Positions 1 through 7,856 of a stretch of DNA of 64,000 bases are shown here, piece by piece. This stretch comes from an uncultured Alphaproteobacteria bacterium (lineage in GTDB: Bacteria; Pseudomonadota; Alphaproteobacteria; Caulobacterales; Parvularculaceae), in assembly GCA_902826095.1 (NCBI GenBank), contig CADEDN010000013.1:1-64000 (forward strand), in the 5' to 3' direction. How positions within the stretch are numbered: position 1 is the stretch's first letter; each line of letters starts with the position of its first letter. Both the position numbers and the translations under genes were made by a program. The notes under the pieces were generated by a model. It saw only the letters and a list, made by a program, of their open reading frames with translations. It did not search any database and was not told the DNA's origin.

Positions 1-9
1 GGAACTTCT

Positions 10-516
10 TCAAAGCCCAAAACTATGTCGCAGATTAATCGCCCGATGCTCTAGCTCGCAAATCTGCGCGTCATCGAAATTGCGTTTCAGGTCGCCATAA
101 AGCGCCGTCGTCATATGACCGTCGGGATTGGTCATGACCATCTGCGCAGCATAGCGCAGTACGGATTTCTCGGCGCCGTCGAACGGACCGTTCTCAAAAT
201 CGACGATTGAATCAACTTGCTTCCTAGTGAGGCCCGCCTCGAGGCTGCCTGGACCATTCTGCTTGTTGCAGGTCCGGCAGCCATGCGTCATCGACAGGTA
301 AAGGCGCGCGAGCTGCTTATACTTGTTGTCGACCCGGCCTGCAAAAAAAATCTTGCCGTAGAACTCGGCCATCACGAAACGCAAAAGCTCCGGCGCATTG
401 GCGAACGCCTCGACAAATGCCGGTTCGCCAGTGAGTGCGTTCAGCGCGTCCCAGGCGGCGCCGAATTCGCTGTCCAGTTTGTCGCGCGCAATACGCTGCA
501 AAGGCGTGCAGGCCAT
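10..516 (-). CDS. Carboxymuconolactone decarboxylase/AhpD-like protein, probably frameshifted at its 3' end
   Basis: The 168-residue product carries the family's redox-type CxxC in HGCRTCNKQN (about residues 78-87), followed by an alpha-helical stretch typical of carboxymuconolactone decarboxylase/AhpD proteins. Reading is convincing up to ICELE. The last residues (HRAINLRHSFGL) are not family-like. The neighbouring frame from about position 50 to the window edge reads SIGRLICDIVLGFEEV, which does resemble the hydrophobic C-terminal helix. I infer a one-base frameshift near 45-55, so the true gene would run off the left edge. It lies 15 bp downstream of an SDR gene on the same strand and is probably co-transcribed with it. 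Its substrate is unknown. Confidence 0.7.
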   Translation of the reverse strand: MACTPLQRIARDKLDSEFGAAWDALNALTGEPAFVEAFANAPELLRFVMAEFYGKIFFAGRVDNKYKQLARLYLSMTHGCRTCNKQNGPGSLEAGLTRKQVDSIVDFENGPFDGAEKSVLRYAAQMVMTNPDGHMTTALYGDLKRNFDDAQICELEHRAINLRHSFGL

Positions 517-531
517 GAAAGCCTCCCTGAT

Positions 532-1422
532 CTATTCCTTGAACCATTCAGGCTTACCGAGGGGCCAGACCCAGCCATGTTGCGACATCCCGCCGTCGAT
601 GGTGAGGACGGTTCCCGTAATAAATTTCGAGGAAGGCGCCGACAGATAGACGGCGCCTTCGGCGATATCCCAGACATCACCGAATTTCTTCATCGGATTG
701 GCCTGCGCGAATTTTGACAAGGTGCCGTCCGGATATTGCGTGACGCCTTCGGTCTCAACCGCGCCGGGCGCGATACAGTTGACGCGGATATTCAGCGGCG
801 CCCATTCCGTCGAAACAGTCTTCGACAGATAGATAATGCCGGCCCGCGCTGCGCAGGAATGCGCAGATTGCGGCATGCCGCGCTCGACCGTCGCCGTGAT
901 GTTGACAATGTTGCCTGGCTTATTCAGATCGCGCCATCTTTTGGCCGTCTCCTGCATCATCCACCAGGTGCCGTTGAGATTGGTGTCGATGACGGCGTTC
1001 CAGCCCTTTCGGGAAAAGTCGACGGCGGCCTGTGAAAACTGGCCGCCGGCGCTGTTGATGAGGACGTCTGGCGCGCCAAAGCGTGCAAACACGTCGTCGA
1101 CAAAGGCTTCAACCTGTTCGGGATCGCGGATTGAAAGCGGCGTAAAGGAAATCTCCTTGCCGCAGAGATCCCGGATTGCGTTGCGCGTTTCCGTGAGTTT
1201 TTCCTCGCGCCGGCCGCAGATGACGACCTTTGCGCCGAGGCGCGAGAAAAGGAACGCCATTGCGCGGCCCATGCCGCTGCCGGCGCCGGAAATGATGGCG
1301 GTCCGCCCGTCGAGGAGGCCGTCGCGAAAGACGGTCGGCGCCGCGGCGAGTTCTTCCGGGGTCATGCCGGAATAGTCAACCAGCGGCGGGTCGACTTCCT
1401 CGATGATTCGCGGCTTTTGCAT
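532..1422 (-). CDS. SDR-family oxidoreductase, 2,4-dienoyl-CoA reductase-like
   Basis: A 296-residue short-chain dehydrogenase with the cofactor motif GAGSGMGRA, the NSAGG motif and a C-terminal TGTVLTIDGG. The usual YxxxK catalytic pair is not visible: the equivalent region reads AHSCAARAGIIYLSKT, with no Tyr at the expected place. Enoyl/dienoyl-CoA reductase-type SDRs also depart from this motif, so a CoA-ester substrate is likely. I start it at the ATG at 1422 because AAAGG lies 7 bases upstream. An in-frame ATG at 1452 would add ten residues but has poorer ribosome-binding spacing. It follows the thiolase gene in a five-gene minus-strand run. Confidence 0.82.
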   Translation of the reverse strand: MQKPRIIEEVDPPLVDYSGMTPEELAAAPTVFRDGLLDGRTAIISGAGSGMGRAMAFLFSRLGAKVVICGRREEKLTETRNAIRDLCGKEISFTPLSIRDPEQVEAFVDDVFARFGAPDVLINSAGGQFSQAAVDFSRKGWNAVIDTNLNGTWWMMQETAKRWRDLNKPGNIVNITATVERGMPQSAHSCAARAGIIYLSKTVSTEWAPLNIRVNCIAPGAVETEGVTQYPDGTLSKFAQANPMKKFGDVWDIAEGAVYLSAPSSKFITGTVLTIDGGMSQHGWVWPLGKPEWFKE

Positions 1423-1468
1423 TGGCTTGCCTTTTCTCAAATCGCCATCCATGGCGGGTTCATTTCCC

Positions 1469-2668
1469 CTAGCCGCTCAACCCGAAGATGGAAACGGCGG
1501 CGATATTGCGGTTGGGAATGCCGCCGAGATTATGAGCCAGTCCGAATTTCGGCGATTGCAATTGCCGCTCTCCAGCGCGGCCGAGCAGCTGTTGATAGAT
1601 TTCGTAGGTCATGCGAAGGCCCGACGCGCCGATCGGATGGCCGAAACATTTCAGGCCGCCATCGATCTGGCAGGGAATATCGCCCGCCGCATCATACCGC
1701 CCGTCGAGAATGTCCGCGACCGCGCCGCCTTCGCGACTAAGGCCGAGGTCCTCCATCAAGACAAGCTCGGTGATCGAGAAGCAATCGTGCACTTCGGTCA
1801 GGGAAATGTCCGCAAGCGGATTGCTAATGCCGGCCTCGGCGTAAGCTCGGGCGACGGCTTTCCGCGTCGTCAGCGTATGCGCGCCGTCCCATGATCGATG
1901 CCCCATCTCGATGCCGTTCGATGGCGCAAGCTGCAAGGCTTTCACGGCGACAAAACGGTCACATCCCATTTGACGCGCGATTTCGGGCCGCGCGACGATC
2001 GCACAAGCAGCGCCATCCGAGACGCCGCAGCAATCCAGAACGCCAAGCGGATATGCGACCATCGGCGCGTTGAGCGCCTGATCGATGCTGATCTTGCGGC
2101 GCAGGTGCGCCTTGGGATTGACAGCGCCGTTCTCATGGCTCTTCCACGAAACATGCGCCATCGCACGCTTTAGGTCGCCCATGTCGAGCCGATGTTTAGC
2201 TGTGTAGGCGGCGGCGAGCTGGGCGAAGGCGCCGGGCGGTGTGAAATTCGGCTGGTAAAGATCTTCAAACGTGCCCTTCGTCCTCTCGGGAAGGCCGGCG
2301 AAACCCGTGTCTTTCAGCTTTTCGCAACCGACCGCGACAGCGATGTCACAGGCGCCGGCGGCGACGGCGTAGACCGCGCCGCGCAGCGCTTCCGTTCCCG
2401 TCGCGCAAAGGTTTTCGACACGTGTCATCGGAATGTTTGGTAGGCGAAGATATTGAGAAAGCGGGTATGCTGATTTGCCGACATTCTGCTCGTCATAAAA
2501 AACGCCGAACCAGCCGGCTTCAATGTCGGCGCGGTCGACACGCGCATCGGCAAGCGCTTCTTCAAAGGCTTCTGTCACGAGGTCTTCCGGGCTCGCGTCC
2601 CAGCGTTCGCCGAATTTCGTGCAGCCCATGCCGATGACGGCGACCTTGTCGCGAATGCCCTCAGCCAC
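1469..2668 (-). CDS. Thiolase-family protein (SCP2/lipid-transfer type)
   Basis: A 399-residue thiolase fold protein. The N-terminal half contains ENLCATGTEALRGA with the nucleophilic Cys. The C-terminal half has VHDCFSITE in place of the NEAFA loop and CFGHPIGASG with the catalytic His, the pattern of SCP2-type thiolases. The start is a GTG at 2668: AGGAGG sits six bases upstream, and the codon overlaps the TGA of the preceding gene by 8 bases, so translation is probably coupled. Pairing with a DUF35-bearing protein recalls the Ltp2-type thiolase/DUF35 aldolases of steroid side-chain degradation. A thiolytic or retro-aldol step on a CoA ester is inferred; the substrate is not known. Confidence 0.85.
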   Translation of the reverse strand: MAEGIRDKVAVIGMGCTKFGERWDASPEDLVTEAFEEALADARVDRADIEAGWFGVFYDEQNVGKSAYPLSQYLRLPNIPMTRVENLCATGTEALRGAVYAVAAGACDIAVAVGCEKLKDTGFAGLPERTKGTFEDLYQPNFTPPGAFAQLAAAYTAKHRLDMGDLKRAMAHVSWKSHENGAVNPKAHLRRKISIDQALNAPMVAYPLGVLDCCGVSDGAACAIVARPEIARQMGCDRFVAVKALQLAPSNGIEMGHRSWDGAHTLTTRKAVARAYAEAGISNPLADISLTEVHDCFSITELVLMEDLGLSREGGAVADILDGRYDAAGDIPCQIDGGLKCFGHPIGASGLRMTYEIYQQLLGRAGERQLQSPKFGLAHNLGGIPNRNIAAVSIFGLSG

Positions 2669-4109
2669 CAGCGCCTCCTGCTGCAGGCGCAGCTTTCCAG
2701 AAATAGCGGTGAAAGCCGCGGGTCTCGTCGACATCTTTAATGCGAAAGCGCATCTCGACTGCGCCGCCGATGCGCGCTTCGCCGGATGCGAAGTCGGCCA
2801 TCTCCATGAAGACGTTGCCGCCGCCGTCGAAGGAAATATTGCCATAAACGAGAGGCGGTTCGCGCGTGAAGGCGAGATGATCTTCGGTGAATGTCTTGAT
2901 GACGCCATTACGGTCGGCGAAACGATAGTCTTCCTGTTTGTCGAGCGCGGCGCATTCCGGATTGACGCAACGCCGTGATTTCGGGAATTGCGGCGTCTGA
3001 CACTGCGTGCAGAGGCCGCCGACAAAGCCGTAAATGTCGCGCGATTTGTTGAAGGCGACGGTCTGCGCGGTTCGATTGTCCCGTTCAGCGCGCATGCCCC
3101 ATTCAATGTCGAGCCGCCCAGATGCGGCGAGGAACTTCAAATAATTTGTTTCTGTCGCGCCGCCCTCCAGCATGCGTGCGACCAACGCGCGTTCAGGCGC
3201 GATCTTCGCCGTGACGCGAAGGAGCGCCGCGTCGCATCCCTGGCCAAAGCCGATCAGCAGCAACAGATCGCCGGCGCGCGCCTTGTCAAGTGCGGCTGAC
3301 AACATCAGGAGCGGATGCGCCGCCCCGGCGACGCCGCAATTTTCTGTCAGCACATCCTGCACGGCGCCCGGCGAAAGGCCCGCGGCGATTGCGATGCTGC
3401 GCGCTAGGCGAAAATTCGCCATCGGCGCAATGAGCGTTGAAATTGCCTTCACCCCGACGCCGGTGTCGGCGAGGACGGCGCCGATCGCTTTGGAGGTCAG
3501 CGGCAGCACGCCGGCCTCTCGGACCCATCGCTCTTCATAGGCGTAGTCAGCGCCGCTTTGCGCGGTCCGGTAGTGATCGACAAAATCGGCGCGCACTGAC
3601 GCTGATCCGAGAAATTCCGCAATGGGTTCGCCGCATCCGACGACAACCGCCGCGCCCGCATCGGCTGACGCCATTTCCAGCACGCTGGCCGCTTTTACAG
3701 GCCGTTTCTCGGCGGCGGCGATGATCGTCGTTTCTGTAGCCGAGTTGCAGGCGGCGATGAGGGCGGAAACGGCCGCGCGCTGCGAACCGGCCATGTCAAA
3801 TGTGCGGATTCGCTCAGAAAGGTCTAGCGCAGCGGCGATGACTCCGGCGTTTTGCCGGTCGAGAAATGGCGCCGTCGTAGACGCAAGACACAGCGCGTCG
3901 GGCGAAATCTGGAGATCGCGTAACGCCCGCCGCGCGGCTTCGACCCCCATGGTGATTGCGTCTTCGTCCCATGCGGCGAAGGCTCGCCTGCCGCTGGCGA
4001 GGGTCCTCAACGAAGGCTGCGCCCATCCGACCGCGTGGTAAATTGCGTCGCGGCTCATTCGCCGTCTTGGGATGTAGGCGCCGTAACCAAGAATGCCGAT
4101 CGCAGCCAT
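2661..4109 (-). CDS. HMG-CoA-synthase-like domain fused to a DUF35 zinc-ribbon/OB-fold domain
   Basis: 482 residues in two parts. Residues 1 to about 345 resemble a HMG-CoA synthase/KAS III-type thiolase fold (GYGAYIPRRRMSRDAI near the start). Where the active-site Cys normally lies the sequence reads FDMAGSQRAAVSAL, so the nucleophile is missing. Residues from about 360 form a DUF35 module: a zinc ribbon (CTQCQTP then CVNPEC) followed by an OB-fold-like beta region. The protein probably acts as a non-condensing acyl-CoA-binding partner of the next gene's thiolase, to which it is translationally coupled. Eight bases separate it from the Rieske oxygenase gene upstream. Confidence 0.82.
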   Translation of the reverse strand: MAAIGILGYGAYIPRRRMSRDAIYHAVGWAQPSLRTLASGRRAFAAWDEDAITMGVEAARRALRDLQISPDALCLASTTAPFLDRQNAGVIAAALDLSERIRTFDMAGSQRAAVSALIAACNSATETTIIAAAEKRPVKAASVLEMASADAGAAVVVGCGEPIAEFLGSASVRADFVDHYRTAQSGADYAYEERWVREAGVLPLTSKAIGAVLADTGVGVKAISTLIAPMANFRLARSIAIAAGLSPGAVQDVLTENCGVAGAAHPLLMLSAALDKARAGDLLLLIGFGQGCDAALLRVTAKIAPERALVARMLEGGATETNYLKFLAASGRLDIEWGMRAERDNRTAQTVAFNKSRDIYGFVGGLCTQCQTPQFPKSRRCVNPECAALDKQEDYRFADRNGVIKTFTEDHLAFTREPPLVYGNISFDGGGNVFMEMADFASGEARIGGAVEMRFRIKDVDETRGFHRYFWKAAPAAGGAGG

Positions 4110-4117
4110 AATCGGCG

Positions 4118-5353
4118 CTACTCCGCTGCGCGCCCGAACCTCGGGCGCTCAATGAACGGGGAGAGCATTGGCACAACGCGTGCTTCGGGCGGCACATCAT
4201 CGATCCCTATCCGGCGATCAAGTTCCTCGTGCCAATGGTAGATGCGTCGCTCCTGGTAAGAGAGCACAATCCCTTTGAATCCGTCGGATTCGACAGACTC
4301 CTGAATTTGCGGCGCGAATTGAGTGTCCTCGTAGATGATCCGCTCGAAATTCGCGATGCGCGTGTTCCAGACTCCCGGCAGCGGACCAGGCCCCCAGTCC
4401 GGCGAGAACCAGACGCATTCAAGAGTCATCGTGTTCATCGTCTTTGGCCAGAAAACGATGAAAGGCAGTCCAGTCGGCGCCGGCGGACAGACGATATTCG
4501 GGTAGATATTGTAGGACACGTTATTTTCCCGTGCGATTTCGCCGACGGAATCCAATTCGGGAAGGCCGGCTATGCCTGGGTCTTTCCATTCCGGGCGCCG
4601 GTTCGGCGTCGTCATGCGCGAATGGCCGTTCGGCCAGAGCTCGATCGTCGTGCCGAGATGGTCAAGGAAACGATCGACCGTCTGCAGATGAATTGACTTC
4701 AAGTGGTATGTTTCGAGGAAGGCATCGAGCAAAACCTTGACGTTGGATTTCACGGCATATTCGGCCTTATGGGCGAGACGCAGCCTGTCCGGCTGGAACT
4801 CCGCCATCTGTTCTGCGACTGGGCCGAGGTATTCCCTGAGCGGCTCCGCTTTCAAGTTGATGTTGATGAAGATCCATTTTCCGAATGTGTCGCAGGCGAC
4901 AGGGATCAGGCCGAGGCAGGTTTTGTCGAAATCCGGGAAGTCACGCGGATCGCGGACGCCGACCAGATTTCCTTGGTGATCGTAGCTCCAGCCGTGGTAG
5001 CCGCAGGTGAATAGAGTCTTGCGCCCTTTCTCGTCCTTGACGAGCGGTCCGCCGCGATGCCTGCAGGTATTATAAAAGGCGCGCGGTCGATCATCTTTTC
5101 CGCGAATGATCAGAATTGGCGACCCGAGGCGCTTCCAAAGCAGATAGCTGCCGGCCTCCGGAATTTCGTCCATGTGCGCTGCGTAGAGCCATGACTTCTT
5201 CCAGAGCCGTTCGCGCTCGAGGTCGTTGAACGAGGTATCGACATACCGCGCGCTTGGGATCGGCGGCAGCGCGGGAAAGCCATTTGGCGGACCGTTCCGC
5301 GCCCGCTCATACTCGATCCCGTCCTTGATCCGCTTCGCCGAAAACTCATCCAT
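4118..5353 (-). CDS. Rieske [2Fe-2S] non-haem iron oxygenase, alpha subunit
   Basis: A 411-residue aromatic-ring-hydroxylating-type oxygenase. The Rieske motif is CRHRGGPL (CxH) followed 17-18 residues later by CGYHGWSY (CxxH). The C-terminal catalytic domain has DAFLETYHLKSIHLQ, whose two His match the mononuclear iron site. It would use electrons from a ferredoxin/reductase pair to hydroxylate or dealkylate a substrate. A Rieske ferredoxin lies at 9022-9354, but no reductase is in the window. It is the first gene of the minus-strand run, and its promoter region contains a palindromic box at 5421-5442. The substrate cannot be read from sequence. Confidence 0.9.
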   Translation of the reverse strand: MDEFSAKRIKDGIEYERARNGPPNGFPALPPIPSARYVDTSFNDLERERLWKKSWLYAAHMDEIPEAGSYLLWKRLGSPILIIRGKDDRPRAFYNTCRHRGGPLVKDEKGRKTLFTCGYHGWSYDHQGNLVGVRDPRDFPDFDKTCLGLIPVACDTFGKWIFININLKAEPLREYLGPVAEQMAEFQPDRLRLAHKAEYAVKSNVKVLLDAFLETYHLKSIHLQTVDRFLDHLGTTIELWPNGHSRMTTPNRRPEWKDPGIAGLPELDSVGEIARENNVSYNIYPNIVCPPAPTGLPFIVFWPKTMNTMTLECVWFSPDWGPGPLPGVWNTRIANFERIIYEDTQFAPQIQESVESDGFKGIVLSYQERRIYHWHEELDRRIGIDDVPPEARVVPMLSPFIERPRFGRAAE

Positions 5354-5420
5354 GGCGTGGCCCCGGTTGCCCTAATCTGTGACCAATGAAACCCTAGCAC
5401 GGCCTATCCCAAGCGAAAAC

Positions 5421-5442
5421 AAAAACAGTCATGATTGTTTTT
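5421..5442. promoter_or_regulatory. Palindromic operator-like box, copy 1
   Basis: A 22-bp near-perfect palindrome with arms AAAAACA and TGTTTTT around GTCATGAT. The identical 24 bases (5421-5444) recur at 7762-7785. This copy sits between the divergent Rieske oxygenase gene and the GST pseudogene. Size and symmetry suit a TetR- or MarR-type dimer; no such regulator gene is in the window. Confidence 0.7.
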
Positions 5443-5512
5443 ATCTTGTTCTCCGGCTCGCGTCGCCAATCGCCATCGGCCAATTCGCGCTTTCAAATAT
5501 AAGTCATTGAAA

Positions 5513-6523
5513 ATGGTACATATTTACTCGTTTCCGTCACCGAAGGGTCTCAAGGTTGCGATGATGGCGGCTGAGTGCGGCATTGAATGCGACATGCACC
5601 AGGTCGATATCCTGACCGGCGAACAGTTCCAGCGTCATTTCTCGCGGTTAGCCCCAACAACAAGATCCTGGCAATGGTGGATGAAGACGCGCGAGGCGGG
5701 CCGCTCAGCCGCTCTGAATCCGGGGCCGCTCTCTACGCTTACCGGCGGCTATCGCGGCGCGCCTGTCATGCAGATCGGCGCCGACATCTAAGTCGATTCC
5801 CAGGTCATCGCGGCCGAGCTGGAGCGGGGTTCGCCGGCGCCGACGCTTTATCCAGGCGGCAACGGTCTGGCGCATGTGCTCGCTGATTTCGGCGATTCTT
5901 ATTTCTGCTCAGGCCTAGATATTTCAATCAAGGAGCTTTCGCCCACATGGGATTCGGATTTCTACAAGGATCGCGACGCCGTTTTTCCCGATATCGATTT
6001 CAGCAACAAAGACTCGCGTATTCCCGACGCTTGCGCGCCTGAGGGCCGGCGCCAGCATGATAGATGTTCAGCTTGCTGACGGCCGCGCCTTTTTCGCGGG
6101 CGCGGCTCCTGGCCTTGCGGATATTCAATGCATGTCGTCAACTGGTTCACGCGCGCTGCGTTCCCTTTCTTGACGCCGATGTTCGCGGCGTTTCAGCGAC
6201 TGCCTGCATGGAAAGCGCGGATGGCCGCGCTCGGAGTGGGAATCCGAACGGAAATCAGCGCCGACGAAGCGCACAAGATTGCGCGCCAAGCAAAGAGTCT
6301 CGCGAGGAAATTTGTTGATCCGGCTGATCCGCTGGGCCTGAGTGTGGGCGACCGCATCAACGTGGCGGCGACTTCATTGTCGCGCGGCGAGACGGTGGGC
6401 CATCTCGCCAGACTCGTGGCGAATGAGGTTGCGATCCGGCCTGAAGACGCAGCGATTGAAGGCTTGTTCGTTCATTTTCCGCGCCTTGGCTGCAAAATCA
6501 GCAGCCTCCCGGCGGTCAGATAA
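5513..6523 (+). pseudogene. Glutathione S-transferase family pseudogene
   Basis: Pieces of one GST-like protein are spread over three frames. The N-terminus MVHIYSFPSPKGLKVAMMAA starts at 5513. The next piece, SPNNKILAMVDEDARGG, is in another frame around 5650-5700. YRGAPVMQIGADI then runs into an in-frame TAA at 5789-5791, followed by VDSQVIAAELERG. LADFGDSYFCSG is in the original frame, LADGRAFFAGAAPGLADI (about 6075-6130) is in a third frame, and MHVVNWFTRAAFPFL (6128 on) returns to the first. At least four frame changes plus a stop make it non-functional as read. It is divergent from the Rieske gene and shares its palindromic box. Confidence 0.82.
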
Positions 6524-7754
6524 CGCCATCGGCGCGTAGCGCATTGATCTCCGCCGTGTCATAGCCGAGCCGGGTGAGGATCTCTTCGTTATGCTCGCCG
6601 ATTTTTGGCGGCGCGCCGGAAAGGCCGGCGTCAAGCGCAGAAAAACGGATCGGGAGATCGACAACCGCGGCGGCGCGCGGCAGCCCCGGAAACGCGACGT
6701 GTCGGAAAAACGACATTGCCTGCGCCTGCGGATTGTCTAGCGCTTCCTGCAACGAGAGCACGGGGCCTGCCGGCACGCCCGCTTTCTCAAGCGCGGCGAG
6801 CGCTTCGGCGTTCGTGCGGCAGGCGCACCACTGCGCCATGATCTCGCAAAGTCCGTCGCGGCGATCCCCGCGCGCCTGGTCGCCTTGGTAGCAGGCCATA
6901 TCGGCAAGCTCCGGGCGTTCGACCATCTGCGCCCAACGCCGGAAGAGGTTGTCGCCAACAGTGTGAACGAGGATGTGCCCGTCGCGCGTTGGGAATACAT
7001 CGGACGGCGCAGAAGTCTGCACCCGGTTGCCGGTACCCTGACGGTTCAATTGCAAGACTGATTGCTCGGCTAGGTGCGAATTCATCACCGCGAGCGCTGT
7101 GCCGAGAAGGCTCGTCTCGACATGCTGGCCGCGCCCAATCTTGTCGCGCGCCATAAGCGCCGCCAGCGCGCCAATCGCCGAAAAGGCGGCGGTTGAAAAA
7201 TCGACATACGGGGCGCCGGCCTTGACCGGATGATCGGGCGTGCCGCTCAGCCGCATTGCGCCCGACATCGCCTGTGCGACGCCGTCAAATCCGCCCTTGC
7301 GCCGATCGGGGCCTTCGGCGCCAAACCCGGTCTGCGTCACGAGAACGCCGCGTGGATTGATCCGGGAAAAATTCTCCCAGTCGAGGCCGAGCTTTGTGAG
7401 CGCGTCCAGCGGCAAGTTGGCGATCAGCAGATCGGCTTTGGCGGCGACCTTTATGAGAATGTTTCGGCCTTCCTCCTTTGACAGGTCGATCGCGAGCGAT
7501 TTCTTCCCGCAGGCGGTCTGCATGAAGAGGCCGCCTTCGCCAGGTGAGCCGTCCAGATGCTTGAATAGCGGGGCGATGAACCGATCCTCGCCGCCCTCGC
7601 GCCGCTCGACGCGAATGACTTCGGCGCCGAGATAGCCGAGCAAGGTTGCGCAATAAGGACCGGCGACATACCGGCCAATATCGACGACGATCACGCCGTT
7701 AAGAAGCCTCTCCAGAGGTGCCTCCGTCTCTTCATGGCGCGCCCCGCCGTCCAA
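6516..7754 (-). CDS. CaiB/BaiF family III CoA-transferase
   Basis: 412 residues with the family III N-terminus VVDIGRYVAGPYCATLLGYL, then the usual GAEVIRVER and a region ending in a CoA-binding-like GAPYVDFSTAAFSAIGALAA. Such enzymes move CoA between an acyl-CoA and a free acid. The start used is a TTG at 7754, because no ATG precedes the conserved N-terminus in frame; a GTG nearer the VIVVDIG segment is an alternative. It is divergent from the acyl-CoA dehydrogenase gene, and the shared intergenic region contains the second copy of the palindromic box only 7 bases from the TTG. Its 3' end overlaps the end of the GST pseudogene by 8 bases. Confidence 0.87.
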   Translation of the reverse strand: MDGGARHEETEAPLERLLNGVIVVDIGRYVAGPYCATLLGYLGAEVIRVERREGGEDRFIAPLFKHLDGSPGEGGLFMQTACGKKSLAIDLSKEEGRNILIKVAAKADLLIANLPLDALTKLGLDWENFSRINPRGVLVTQTGFGAEGPDRRKGGFDGVAQAMSGAMRLSGTPDHPVKAGAPYVDFSTAAFSAIGALAALMARDKIGRGQHVETSLLGTALAVMNSHLAEQSVLQLNRQGTGNRVQTSAPSDVFPTRDGHILVHTVGDNLFRRWAQMVERPELADMACYQGDQARGDRRDGLCEIMAQWCACRTNAEALAALEKAGVPAGPVLSLQEALDNPQAQAMSFFRHVAFPGLPRAAAVVDLPIRFSALDAGLSGAPPKIGEHNEEILTRLGYDTAEINALRADGVI

Positions 7755-7761
7755 CTCGAAT

Positions 7762-7783
7762 AAAAACAGTCATGATTGTTTTT
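7762..7783. promoter_or_regulatory. Palindromic operator-like box, copy 2
   Basis: Identical to the box at 5421-5442 (24 shared bases, 7762-7785). It lies between the divergent CoA-transferase and acyl-CoA dehydrogenase genes, close enough to the CoA-transferase start to block its transcription if bound by a repressor. Confidence 0.72.
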
Positions 7784-7856
7784 ATATTGGCAAGCGCGCT
7801 CCCGGAAGCTAGGCTTCTTTGCAAGCGGAATCGAGAAGGGGCCGAGCGCTGGAAAT

